Shown in pieces: positions 22,393 through 34,083 of a stretch of 64,000 nucleotides of DNA. Made by a program: the position numbers and the translations under genes. The stretch's first letter is position 1. Each line of letters begins with the position of its first letter. This stretch comes from Anthonomus grandis grandis (Eukaryota > Arthropoda > Insecta > Coleoptera > Curculionidae): NCBI RefSeq assembly GCF_022605725.1, contig NC_065554.1, forward strand, positions 5,041,100-5,105,099, given 5' to 3'. The notes below the pieces were generated by a model. The model was not told the DNA's origin, did not search any database, and worked only from the letters and a program-made list of their open reading frames with translations.

Positions 22393-24839
22393 TATCAAAT
22401 TTCTCAAAAAACATTTATCACTCGGACATTTTATTTAATATTTATAGTTAAAATTCAACCAAAAATGTAAACCTGGTGTAAATAAAAAATAAACGTATTT
22501 AAGTATCATGTGTTGCTTGAGTTTTTTTTTTCTTCTTTAAACGAAGTAAGATTTGAAAAAATACAGATGCTCAAAAAACATCTGAACCATATTTATATTA
22601 ACTTTTTCCAACATTTATTAAATAATTCCTATACTTAATTAAGTGACTTATATTGTATAAAATTCAAAGGATAACATAAACATTTTAAACATTAAACAAA
22701 CGCTTCATGACTAATCTGCATACAATCCATCCGTTGAGACAACATTCTTGATTTCCATAGAGTGACTTCAATCTTTTAGATGGCGCTGCTTTAAATTCTC
22801 AATTGCGACTTAGGGTAATATTACTTTCTTCCAGGCCATAAACAGTCGAAATTCTAGCGAATTTCTTGCTTAACTTTATCCTGTTTAAATTACGCTTAAC
22901 CCTGAGAAGGTATATAAAATTTCATGGAGAATTTTCACGGAGAATTTAACTCTATATACTATTTTGTATTAAATTATCTTTTCGCCACTAAACTTTGCAA
23001 AGAAATGTTATTTTTTTTAATAATTACTTTTGTCTGTTAAGAACCTCTTCAAATTATAATATAATGTAAAAGTAAGTCCTTTTAATTAAATTTACGTATA
23101 TATATTGGATCAGATCCTATATAGATAGGACCAGATTCCTTAATTCAATATACATATTTTTTTGTATAGTTGTAGTTCTTGTATATTTAAAATTTTTTTA
23201 TTAATATTATTCGTAGCAAAAAAAGCTTTTTATTTATAATGGTTTTTTTATTCCTATTGTTTGTAAGAACAATATATTATTTAACTTAGTAGGGTCTTTA
23301 ATAAAATAAATTAGAACTTTTTCGAACTGTGTTAATGAACGGCTACAAACGACTACCAGATTCTATTAGGACGTAACAGCGCATTACAATTTACTGTTAA
23401 TTAATCAATACCGAACGAATAGCTCATAACTGCTAATCAAAATTGGCCGGGCAATATGTAAAACGTAAAGCAATTACATTCGTAATATAGTCAAATATAG
23501 ATACGCCAAACGGTACATAAAATTTATGTCCTCATTTTGTACCGACATAACCTTATAAACTGCAATGGTAGCTGGCTGCGACTGCTACTGCAACTGTTAC
23601 AAGACTTCCTGCGATAAACGGCGAACAATATTTTGTGAGATGAATGTTTGTTGTTTTGGCTGATTTACCTAGAAACTGGGGTTATGTTTTTAGGCATAAA
23701 TGGGGTTGTAAGTTAAACAGTTTAATAATTTTAAGTGACGCAAAGATATTAACAAATTAAAGGAATTGCACGAAAAAAATAATTTAGTGGTAGAAATTAT
23801 TATTGTAGTGTCCTCTGAATGACTTAATTTACCGCGTTATTTAAGTAGGCAGTTTTTATTTTTTTATATTTGACCCAATTCAGCTAATTCCCGTATAATT
23901 ATAATAATAATATTGTGTTGCAACAATTTCAATCAACTTGCAAAAAAAATATATAAATATTAAAAAAATGTTAATAAAATTATTTTTATTTCTCAAATCT
24001 ACGAAGATCAAAAGGTGAAATTACGGAATAGGGAGAATCTTTTATTAATTTGATTTTAGATCTAATCAAAATTAAATTAATTTAGTTTTCTTAAATAAAA
24101 TTACAAACATTAAAAGCTTTTGAGAATAAGGGCTACATATTATAATTTTTGGAAAATAAATGGATAAATAGGAAATAAAATCTTAGTATTCATAAATACT
24201 ATGATTGGTATTTTGAATCTGCTATTGAATTTCTAGAATAGTTGTTTACAACTTATTTAAATATAAATAATGCAAGACATTAAATTAAGGGCAATTGCAT
24301 TAGTTCTAATTTACCGAAAAAATTTGATATTTTTGTACTTCTCGTTTAAAATTAAAGGTAATTCCAAAGTTGACTTACTCATTTTAACGGCTTAATGGAC
24401 TCATTAAAAGAAGTTGATATACCAAAAATCACTTACATAAAAGATGCATATTAAAAGAAATAGAATAACATTAAAAATTTGCAAAAATAAATGTGTTAAT
24501 AAATTAATTCTTTGACATTCCTTTTTTCCCAATAAGTATAAATTCTTACCAGTCCTATGGTTGGAAATTTTGGTTTGACACTCAAATCAAAAAACAAATT
24601 TAACACTAACCAAAACTCTTTATTTTACTTTGGACACGTATGCGAAAATGTTTCCTTTAAGAAATCATCCAGCCCACGTATGTTTGTAAGTTTAGTTATT
24701 GTGACAAAGGGTACTTAAAAGAATAGTGAGAAGGCCACACTGGAAGAGCTGCTTAACCTGAAATGTTTCAAATTGAGGAAAACCTTTTAGAAATGGTCAA
24801 AACCCAATGATCAAATTTTTAAGGTATCATCGCAGGTGT
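22393..24839. other. Non-coding DNA
   Basis: No coding signal. About 22720-22950 and 23330-23700 have more balanced composition with several TAAT/ATTA cores and may be unique host non-coding sequence. The remainder is A/T-rich. Confidence 0.5.
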
Positions 24840-25084
24840 GTGCACGTGAATTGTGTGCTCCGAGTTTAACAAGTTGTGTCTTAGAACTGAGTGGACTATT
24901 TCATGTGTAAGTCGAATAAGTTGCTGTTAATACTTGCGGGTAAACAGTTTCTTGACCACTCTCCCTGTAGATGTATTAACTGTTATTTAAATTAAACTTT
25001 ATTATAAAATTGATTGCAAACATAGTTCTACAGTAGCAAATTTGTTTACCTGTGTTGGGACAATATTCCGGATAATTGTGCAAA

Positions 25085-25444
25085 ATGGAAGATCTAATAA
25101 ATAAGCAGTTATTAGCTTTACTAACTCAAAATATGCAAGCTGTGAAGGAAAATAGAGCACTCAGTGACAGAATTCAGCAATTAGAATATCAGACTTGCTC
25201 CAAAAACCTAGTCCTGTTTGGCATTAAGGATATTAATGCTATATTATCGGAATTTGCACAGACTATGCTACATATTCATATTATATCCCAAGACGTTGTT
25301 GAGGCCTTTCGGATTGGAAGATCTGAAAATAATAATAGGGTAAGACCAATATTAATTAAGTTTGTAACGAACTCTGCCGCTCGTTCCATGTTAAAAGCAC
25401 CGTATAGACAAAAAACACTGAGTATGCGATTTCAGAAGACCTAA
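25085..25444 (+). pseudogene. LINE ORF1 protein, truncated
   Basis: RNA-binding chaperone-type ORF1 of a LINE. The likely start is ATG 25085 (MEDLINKQLLALL). Residues 1-40 have coiled-coil character (ENRALSDRIQQLE). An RRM-like domain follows: LVLFGIKD, VVEAFRIGR, RPILIKFVTNSAARSMLK. It breaks near 25430, where a single-base change turns a probable ISEDLK into a stop. The sequence then runs straight into ORF2 at about 25499, so the C-terminus is lost. Confidence 0.7.
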
Positions 25445-25498
25445 AGAGCTACTTGATTTAAATGCAATGAATGTGCAAACCAAATTACAGAGACGATC

Positions 25499-26909
25499 TT
25501 GGCAGGAATGGAAGCTTATATCCCTTTTTCTACTAAATGCGGATCAAACAACAAGCAATGGTTCAACCGGAATTGCAAAAAGGCAGTAAACACTAAAAAC
25601 GCAGCATATCGCAAATGGCGTCAACATCCTTCCATCGAAAATCGGAGGAACTTTTTAGCCCCCAGAAATAGCTGCAGGCGAATTATCGATGAATGCAAAG
25701 AGAGTCACAACAACAGGATCAAAAACAAACTGCTATACTGCCCAAATGAAACAAGATCTTTCTGGTCGGTATTGAAAGCCGTTAGTCTCTTGACATTTCC
25801 AAGGCATGTGACAGAGTGTAGCATGAGGGACTACTAACCAAGCTCTCCTCAATCGGCATACAAAACTCATTATTGAATTGGATCAAAAGTTTTCTTGAAC
25901 AACGAACAATCCAAGTAGCCGTCAATGGATAACTTTCCGATAAATTTAACATTAACGCTGGAGTCCCTCAAGGATGTATTCTATCGCTCACCCTTTTCTT
26001 GGTATATATCAACGATTTACTAGGAACCACTGTCAATCCAATCTACAGCTTTGCGGATGATAGCATACTTATTTCCACATTTAAGTCCGCCAAACCAACG
26101 ACAGCCGCAAGTTCTCAGAATCTTAGGCAGCAACAAGTAGCTTCAACCAACAACGATATTAGAGCAATCTTGAAGTGGGGTGATAACAATATTTGGTCAA
26201 TTTTAACGCTAAAAAAACGCAGGCTGCAGTATTTACGATGAGGACAAACCTTGGTGGCCCGGAGCTGGTTATGGCAGGGAAAACATTGCCAATGAAATCA
26301 TCTTTACATCTTCTAGGAGTCGAGGTCACCAACAGTGTGTCCTGGCATGACCACGTTGCCGAGGTCGCCAGGGCGGCTTCGAAACTCGGAGTGCTTTTCA
26401 AAACGAAAAACCTGTATATACCAGAACAGCTGCTGACTCTTTATAAGGCTCAAATACGCCCTTCCCTCGAGTATTGCTCGCATGCCTAGAGCTCTGCACC
26501 CAAGCATAGTTTAAACCTGCTGGATTCTATACAGAAGAGAGCTATTCGTCTTATCGACAAACCAGAACTGACAAAGAGTCTGGATAGTCTGGAGCACAGG
26601 AGAAAGGTGGCTGATCTCTGTTTGTTCTACCGTTATTATCAAAGTAAGTCCTCCTCTGAGCTGGCAGGCCTGATTCCACGCAGGGCTGTTTCGGCAAGAA
26701 GGACGCGTCTAGCAGTTGCGGCTCATCAACATCGAGTCTACCTGCCTACCCCAAGGACGTCGCTGTATCGGGACTCATTCATCTGGAGAACATCTTCTTT
26801 GTGGAACGGGCTTCCACCTCACATATTTCCCGACGCATACAACCGGCAGCGATTCAAGATAAATGCCCACAAATATCTTTGCGCAAGCACCACTCCAAGA
26901 GTGACATAG
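25499..26909 (+). pseudogene. LINE ORF2 reverse transcriptase, deleted and frameshifted
   Basis: Starts after the missing endonuclease with KQWFNRNCKKAVNTKNAAYR (linker). It jumps from SVLKAVS directly to SLDISKACDRVWH (RT motif with the first catalytic Asp). GVPQGCILSLTLFLVYINDL and FADDSILI (the DD active site, near 26060) follow. The thumb/C-terminal region reads LGVEVTNSVSWHDHV, LYKAQIRPSLEYCSHA, a stop, IQKRAIRLID and SFIWRTSSLWNGLPPHIFPD, ending at 26909. Frame changes occur near 25800, 26190 and 26500. Confidence 0.82.
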
Positions 26910-27185
26910 GACTTTTCTCTTGTGCTTGTGTTTACCATAAAAAAAAAAGAAAAAGCTCTTATTTTATAAAAAATCTACCAAAAACCAAGGGTACTCCGTT
27001 AAGTTAAAAAAGGACTGTCTAATAATCGAAAATGCACTGCCTAATGCCCCACCAGTTGCTAGTAAGGCAATCTTGGTAGCCAGTCCATTGGAACAACGTT
27101 CATCGAAGGAAAAAACGTTAGTTCCTGAAATGAAATATATAAACACAAGATAAAACTTTCGTTCAAAAAACTAAAACAACCTAAC

Positions 27186-27480
27186 ATGTTCGAGAATAAC
27201 AGTCCATCACGCTATTATCAAAATGTGAGTGACTTAAATTCCAAAATTGATACATTCTTTCTTCATAAGCAATTGCGAGTACGACACATTCTTTTCGATA
27301 CATTCTTTTCTTCAATAAGCAATTGCGAGTACGACATTGTCGCATTAACAGAAACATGGCTAGGTGGGGAGGTCTACAGTTCTAAATTATTTCCAGCTGA
27401 ATACGAGGTACGCCGAAAAGATTGAAGTACAGGTCAATTATCGCGTGGAGGTGGTGTCCTTCTGGCTGTCTAATAGTGTG
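27186..27480 (+). pseudogene. LINE endonuclease N-terminal fragment with tandem duplication
   Basis: Reads YQNVSDLNSKIDTFFLH and then CEYDIVALTETWLGGEVYSS, the start of an APE endonuclease with its TETW active-site block, then LSRGGGVLLAV near 27460. A stretch of about 40 bp (27249-27286) is duplicated at 27297-27336 and interrupts the protein. Nothing of the RT follows. It directly follows the Jockey-like LINE but is separated from it by about 220 bp of unrelated DNA. Confidence 0.75.
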
Positions 27481-27591
27481 CTCAACAATAGACACTAGTC
27501 GTAGTCAAATCTCTAATAGTTTTTCTTATATAGATTTTATTCTGTGTAAATATTTACTTTATTATAAACCACTGTTTGTGCTTGTATTATA

Positions 27592-29125
27592 CAGTGACCG
27601 CCTAAAATTCCGCATGAATTCGATAAAAATTGGAGACATGATTTTTTGGGAAAATGCTCGTACCTGTCGATTTTTATTTTAAGTTGCGCATTATTTCTCA
27701 TACATTTTTGAATACAAGGTGGAACAGAAGAAAATATATGACGTCATCGGCCATTTTTAATTTTAAATGGAATGCTATATTTTTTATTGAATTTATGAAG
27801 TATAGGCAAAATTCCAAGCAAGTTTCGTATAACAAACCTTATCTCAAAACTCAACTGTTTCCGAAATATTTACATTTAAATAACAAGAAAACAAATAAGT
27901 ACGTTTATTTACAAATTGCAAAAGGTAAAATTGAGGATAAAAATAATGTTATAAACACTGCGAATTGTTTCTATTTCTATGGTTGCACTTGTGAAGAATC
28001 TCCATTTTCGGATGTCACTGTTAGTTCGAAAATTAATAGTTTTTAACAGAATAAATTATGGCTAATTTAACGGAAACCCAACAGCTTCAAATGCTAGGGT
28101 ACGGAGATTGAGTGCGCACGCAAAAAGAAGTAAGTGAACTGTTTAATGCCAAATACCCAAACCATCCTATTTCTGAGTCAACAGGTCGTCCAAAAATTTC
28201 TGAAGAAACAAAATTAAACGTTCTGCTCTCCGTCGAAGAAAAACCAAACAATGCAACTTCACAAATTTCAGTTGATAATAATATAGCCGGAACGTCAGTA
28301 AGACGCATCTTAAAAGCAAATGAATACCACCCTTATAAAATAAGACTAATACAACGAATTAAATGAGGACGATCTTGATCGAATAAACCAACTTTGCGAG
28401 CAAATGATAAACATTTGCAATAATAACCGTCAGTTTGTGTTACGAGTTTTGTTTTCGGATAAAGCAACTTTTTGATTAAACGGTGTAGTAAATCGGCAAA
28501 ATTGTCGGTACTGATCAGTGTCAAATCCACACTGGGCAACTGAGGCTCATATACAGTACCGTAAATCTAATAATGTTTGGGTTGGTATCGTGGAAAATAA
28601 AGTAATAGGGCCATACTTTTTCGAAGAAAACTTAACAGGACAACGCTATTTGAATTTTTTTCAAGAATATCTTATCCCTGCTTTGGCTGCCCTATACCCA
28701 GACGAACAAGACCCTGCTGTCCCAACAGATAATTTGTGAGTTCAGCAAGACGGCGCACCACCACATTTCTTTCGAGATGTCCGTAATTACTTGGATACAG
28801 TGTTCCCAGGAAGATGGATAGGACGAAGAGGGCCAATAGAGTGGCTGGTCAGGTCACCAGACCTAAATTCTTGCGACTATTTTCTATGAAATTAGACGTA
28901 TATCACCCGAAATAATCTATAGTGTTTTACATGAGTTTGAAAACCGTCTTGCTTTCTGCCAAGAAGTAAATGGGGTAAGTTTGAACAGGATCAGTCGATA
29001 CATTAATAAGAGTTTTCACAGTTTATAACATTTTATCCTCCATTTTATGTTAATTTGTATATAGACGTACTTACTTGCTTTCTTGTTGGTTAAATGTAAA
29101 TATTTCTAAAACAGTTGAGTTTTGA
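27592..29125 (+). mobile_element. Second DD41D mariner-type element, degraded
   Basis: An inverted pair of about 67 bp lies at 27839-27905 and about 29056-29122, with several mismatches. The left side extends outward to CAGTGACCGCC at 27592, preceded by TA. On the right the outer ~240 bp are missing or unrecognisable. The left arm contains CCTGTCGATTTTTATTTT, also seen near the ends of the elements at 6165 and 7085, so the three are probably related families. Confidence 0.65.
28057..29028 (+). pseudogene. DD41D mariner-type transposase, broken
   Basis: Starts MANLTETQQLQMLGYGD. It then shows GRPKISEETKLNVLLSVEEK, HPYKIRLIQ, VLFSDKATF (first Asp), SNPHWATEAHIQYRKSNNVW, VQQDGAPPHFF (second Asp) and RRGPIEW, with RSPDLNSCDYF carrying the final Asp. 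The spacing is 41 residues, as in the element at 7085-8760. After CDYFL about 25 codons are missing before EIRRISPEIIYSVLHEFENR and CQEVNG. In-frame stops include TGA at 28108, and several frame changes lie between 28360 and 28520. Confidence 0.8.
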
Positions 29126-31954
29126 GATAAGATAAAAATTTTTTTACAATACAAAATATGCTCACTTATTAGATCCGAAGACAGGAAAATGGAACAGTTA
29201 TTTATTAAAGCAGTTGTAAATTATAGATTGTCTTTGCTGTCTTTCTTTATACTTAATTTTACCTTATTTACACTCACTTTGCGTCTTAGCAGGTAACTTA
29301 ACTCACATAACTAGAGACAATAATATAGGTAGTTTTAACTGGGTTTAGAGAATAAGGACATTTACGGACCTTCCTAGGTGATTAAAGGTGTAAAGAGAAA
29401 GAAAAAGAGAAAAACCCATCTTGGGTATTAGGGGTAATAGAAGTAATAGGGAACAACTTCCGTGAGCAACTTCTCACTCCGATCGCGACTACGACTCGAC
29501 TCACACACTACTTCTCGGCGACAGTGCCTCAACACAACTGTGACAGTAACTCAACTCAACTGTGAACTGCAACTCTTGGCCCAGTATTTGGCCATCAAGA
29601 GTCTGGAGAGAGAAAGACCAATGTTAGGGCTTAAAGAGTAGAGGGAATAGAGGTAAATCGTGAGCAACTTCTTACTATGATCGCGACTACAACCCGCGAC
29701 TCGACTCACACACTACATCTCTGGGCTGTGACCCAACCACACTTCTACAGCAACTGTGATCGACTGTTTTAACTAAACTTTGACCGTGTGACTTTTTACT
29801 TAGTTGGTGTTAAAATGTTCAATAAGTGTATCGTTTATTAACAAGGGATGTGAAAAAGAGCTTAAGATCTAAGAACCTAACAGTTTTATGGCAATTTATG
29901 GGTTATATTTGTTGTCTTTAAAAGTTTGAAGCATTTAAAACCACTTAAAATTGATAATTTTCCGACCTTTGGGAACCTTTTCGGGATCGATGATGTCCTT
30001 AAATTTATGAACATAAACCAATTAAAAATAATTACATCTCGATGACAGAAAAGGGTGTTGTTGAGTTATTATCAACAGCCTTAACTAATCCAAAAAAAAT
30101 ATTTTTAACAAAAGGCTAGACCCACGCCATTTATGAAAACATGCAGTTATAACGAACCAGCTAGTTCGGAAAGAGCTAGTTACAACTATCTAGAGAGTAA
30201 TATATTCAAGATTACCTATCTACCTAAGATGACTTAATACTATTTCTCAGGATTTTCAGGATGAGGTTTAAAAAAATCTGTGTGCAAAGTCTTTTAGGTT
30301 TAAACAAAACTTTAATTTATTACAAATTTGAATATATAAAGTGTTTTATTTATTGACAATGGATATAAACTGGAGATGGAAACCTTTACCCATACCTGGA
30401 TAGCTAGTTCAGTAGAAATTCCAAAAACTATAAAAAGTTGCCTAACTATAATATTAAAATAAAAAATAATTTTTTTTTTAGGTATGAAATTTATATAGAC
30501 AATTTTTGATATATCAATTTCATTTACCTTATTTTAATAAATGCTCAAATAACTGCGAGAACATCTGTACAGCTAAAAGATATAAAATAAAATATTTACG
30601 TCCCAATTTATTTATTCAAAAAACCCCATTATGCATGCATTAAAACTGGGGTTTTAATTTATGCTAAAAACCGCCACCTTACACAATTCTTAAATTATAC
30701 ATAGTACTAGGCAAAGGAAGATCTGCAATGTTCGTTACGAATTATTGCACAAAATAGGAATAATTTAGCAAATATTTGCATGCATAAGCGAAACCGGGTC
30801 TGGGTGTTTATTCGAGCTAAACATTTTAAGGCGACTTGATTTTGAAAAATAGGTCGTTGTTGGCCAAAAAATTAATATATAGTAGTAATTTTTTATGTTA
30901 CTTTTCAAAAAAAATACAAATCTAAAATAACAAAGTTAATCTAATTCTCCCAAGAATGAAAGTGGATAATGCAAACAGTTAAAAATTATTATGAAAAGCT
31001 TTAAGGTTCTATTATATTTTTATTTTTATGCATAATATGAAACTAAAATTCCTATTTTTAGAAAGAGTATGTAAAATTCACCGGAAAATTTATTCTGATA
31101 ACGAAATTTTAACTGCATGGCTTTACATTTGATGTTCTTTAAAACACTTTTCCAACCGTTGAACACTGAATTAGCTTCTTTACTGTAGCGTTTTATAAAA
31201 TATTTTCGAAATAAACTTTTATATCACATAGTGCTAATAAACAAAAGCAAACATTTTTCCAGTTGGTTATTTAATTTAAAATAAAATCGGCAATTGCTAC
31301 CTTGAATAGTTAAAGGTATTATCCATGTATTTTGGCTATCTTATTTGAATTACCTGATCGTTATCGAAGACACAATGGAATTATGTGGGCTTTAATGGCA
31401 TACCAAGCTATTTAATTTATAGGTGAATTTAGCTTTATAATGGGTCTGGAAAACTCTAGAGCTTAACAAAGAATTACTGTTATGTGTATGCGATTGGTTT
31501 TAAAAAAATAATCAAGACTGAATTTTGCTAAAAAGATAGTAAAGAATAAAACTGTTATAAAAACGACAAATAAAGTATAATTTGTTCCAAAAAAAATTTC
31601 TTAAGGAAAACATATGAATTATGTAGAAAATAGAACTGTATCATATCTTTAGGAAATTTAATATATTTTCCAGAAAAAAAAAAATTGTCATAGTTAGGAT
31701 TTGGCTTAAATACGCGTATATATTTATAAAATAAATTAGGCATTCATTTTATCAAAACTCTTTACTAAAGACAGATTACTTGCCATTACATTATGCAAGT
31801 TGCAATATCTGAAGTTTAATTGGGACCAGTAATAGTCAAAGACAATAGACAGAAATATTAAAAAAATTGCATTATTTAGCTAAACATACCTAACTACAAA
31901 ATAAATAACATATTTAACAAGTCAAATATTTAGTAGGGATACATTTTTAGAGAC
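29126..31954. other. Non-coding DNA with a diverged ~190-bp tandem pair
   Basis: No protein signal. It holds the repeated block listed at 29437-29720. The part after 29760 (for example 30000-31900) is A/T-rich and featureless to me. Confidence 0.5.
29437..29720 (+). repeat. Diverged tandem duplication of unknown origin
   Basis: Two copies of GTGAGCAACTTCT-ACT, GATCGCGACTAC and CGACTCGACTCACACACTAC occur at about 29462-29512 and 29650-29715, about 190 bp apart. Composition is far more C- and G-rich than the surroundings. It could be part of a solo LTR or a satellite. I found no coding region, primer-binding site or polypurine tract to support an LTR. Confidence 0.55.
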
Positions 31955-32280
31955 GTTAATCACACCTTCGTCTTGATTTAGAGCAAATGCCCACTTCCAA
32001 GATGTCAAAAAGAAAACTTAAAGAAAAGGCAATTAAATACAACAGAGCTTTAGTAATGATATTCGTGAACTTTCACAATGGCTTTGATACAATAGAGCTA
32101 AATGCATTTGGGAATGTGCTTTGGGAATATAGAGTCCGATATACCAAACTCATCTACGATATCTACAAAAATGCAACATTGATGGTAAAACTACATAAAA
32201 ATACCAACGTCATAACTATTAAATATGGTGTTCGGCAAGGCGACGCAATATCACTGGAATTGTTTATTACAATAATATAA
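31955..32280 (+). pseudogene. RTE-type LINE reverse transcriptase fragment
   Basis: Open frame at 31987-32280 reads KYNRALVMIFVNFHNGFDTI (RT motif with FVDFHKAFD-type catalytic region, here FVNFHNGFD), then LIYDIYKNATLMVKLH and VITIKYGVRQGDAISLELF. This is the palm of an RTE/craft-like RT. The first catalytic Asp is Asn (FVN). The YADD block is absent because the sequence changes at 32280. Confidence 0.75.
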
Positions 32281-32371
32281 TATAAAAGAGTTTGTCTTGA
32301 CTGACTGACTCATCATCGCAGAGCCCAAACTACAATAGCTAGAAACGTGAAATTTTGCCAACGGGTTCCTT

Positions 32372-32616
32372 TTATAATGTAGGCACCGGATAAGAACGGA
32401 TTTTTCGAAATTCCACCGATAAGGGGTAAGAAATGTGAAAATTGTTACCCGTGACCTCGAGAACTAAAGGGGCGTGGCTTCGGAGTTTAAACGGAGACTG
32501 CCCGCACCAACGAGTCGCGAGCATCAACTTAACAAAAAAAAATAACTGCAACAATGTTTTTTATAATGTAGGTCCCGGATACAAACGAACTTTTTGAAAT
32601 TCCACCGATAAGGGGT
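32372..32616 (+). repeat. Pair of ~57-bp direct repeats in unknown repetitive DNA
   Basis: TTTATAATGTAGG-CCGGATA and GAAATTCCACCGATAAGGGGT occur together at 32372-32427 and again at 32560-32616, about 188 bp apart. They are preceded by a short CTGACTGACT run near 32298. The block replaces the RTE sequence abruptly at 32281, so it is probably part of another element. I could not name it. Confidence 0.55.
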
Positions 32617-32959
32617 GTTAGCGATATGATAAATATCGCATAGCGGCATAAAACTGAATAATAAATACGACTGAAAAAAGTGCCTCTGTATTATTTATAT
32701 TTTGGTAGACATAACAACAAGGCGGGTCCATGCGAGACTGATACTCGAGAGGTGACTCGACTCTTGGCGAAAAGATGTTTAGAGACAAATGTTAAAAAAA
32801 TTTTACAAATTCATCCGGATAATCAGTTTACAGAAAAATACAATTCTTGCAATCTTTATTTACAAGCAATTACAGCCAGAAATATGCAATATTCTTTCAC
32901 TTCTTTGAAATAATTCTTACCAAATAACAACACACATTTCTAAACACTCTATAAGCTAT

Positions 32960-33330
32960 ATATTTGAGGCTTATACATTTTTAATAAACAAAATATTCGA
33001 AACTGGAATTGGTTCAGAAATATTTAAAATGGGAATAATTAAACCAATATCTGGTGACAAAACTAAAGTTGTGATTTATAGACCTATAAAAATTAATTAA
33101 TCAGACTAGCTAATTTTCTAGAAAAGTATAATTTCCTAAGTACTAAACAATACGAACTTCGAAATAATAAATCTACGTCTAATGCCATATCAGACCTGAA
33201 AAGTAGAAATTATAAAAAACTTGATAAAGGTAACGCTTGTGCCGCAATATTCTTGGACTGGACAAAGGCCTTTGATACAGTTAGTCATCGAAAAAGACTT
33301 TTGTCGGGTTGAGGGAGGTAGGAATAAGAA
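32960..33330 (+). pseudogene. LINE reverse transcriptase N-terminal fragment
   Basis: Frame-broken RT start: INKIFETGIGSEIFKMGIIK, then VIYRPIKIN (normally NYRP), NKSTSNAISDLK and CAAIFLDWTKAFDTVSHRK with the first catalytic Asp. It ends within a few codons after that. Jockey/CR1-type motif style. No endonuclease precedes it. Confidence 0.72.
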
Positions 33331-33899
33331 GAAAATATGTTCTGAATGAAAATAATTGATAAAAATTACAAATTCTAACAGACAACTGTAACATTTTGAT
33401 TTTTACATATTTTACAATTGATCCTGTTATTTTATATTAACATTGATACTATTTCTTTTATATTTTTATTTCTTAGTTTCATGACGTTATATTATATGGA
33501 AGTGGCGTCATCTATTATTGTAATGTTGAAACCCCGAAGAAGCATTAAGCTCTGGTTTTCTTTATTATCAGGTTAATACTATTTTACCTGTTGTAACAGC
33601 CAGAGGGTCTCTTTAATTGAATTGTCAACTTGTGCTGTGATTTTTGATCGCTGAATAATATAATCGATACCAGTATTTTTGATTATTACTTTAATTTTTA
33701 TTCCCCAAGTTTATTTAATGATTTTTACAGGATTAACCATTATGGAATCCCGGGTTTCAAATATAATAATTTCCAACTTGACAAAATTTAATGTTGCCTA
33801 CTTCAGTTTGGTTTTTTAGTCGATATTGTGATGAAGAAAGTCTCGATGTTCAGCCTGTTACTATAACTTTTTAACGCTTTAAATTTAACAATAATTTGA
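33331..33899. other. Non-coding DNA
   Basis: No coding signal. It contains AAACCCCGAAGAAGCATTAA (about 33530), reminiscent of retroelement tails, without further support. Confidence 0.4.
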
Positions 33900-33998
33900 T
33901 TAACAATATCGTGTCAGGTAAGTAAAAACATTTAAGTTTTGTTATATAACCTCAAAATAGCGCATATTTCAAAACGTTAGTTTTAGTTTTTGAGGTGC

Positions 33999-34031
33999 GC
34001 CATCTCTCCTCTCACAACGAGGATAGATGGT
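33999..34031. repeat. Left hairpin repeat of pogo-like element
   Basis: GCCATCTCTCCTC and GAGGATAGATGG are separated by seven bases and can pair with one mismatch. The same word recurs at the right end of the element. Confidence 0.6.
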
Positions 34032-34083
34032 TCACTTATTTTTGAGGTGACATGGCTCATTAATATTTATTTTTCTTTTTAGT

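Larger units (their letters stand above)
24840..26960 (+). mobile_element. Jockey-like LINE with two internal deletions
   Basis: It contains a 5' region (about 24840-25084), an ORF1 (25085-25444) and an ORF2 that starts after the endonuclease (25499) and ends at 26909, followed by an A-rich tail (about 26940-26960). The whole endonuclease and the first part of the RT are deleted, so the copy cannot be autonomous. Compared with the same family at 53.9-56.3 kb it has far fewer stops and is clearly younger. Confidence 0.8.

Noticed and set aside
14920..22530. One giant composite element bounded by AGCAACAC-type words (near 14935, 15260 and 22510)
   Set aside because: Only about 12-16 bp are shared and the flanking sequence does not align. 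Chance or small repeat remnants are more likely.
26964..27146. Minus-strand 60-codon frame after the LINE tail
   Set aside because: No family resemblance. Likely chance.
29437..29880. LTR retrotransposon
   Set aside because: Repeated C-rich sequence looked LTR-like, but no primer-binding site, polypurine tract, gag, protease, integrase or paired LTR could be found in the window.
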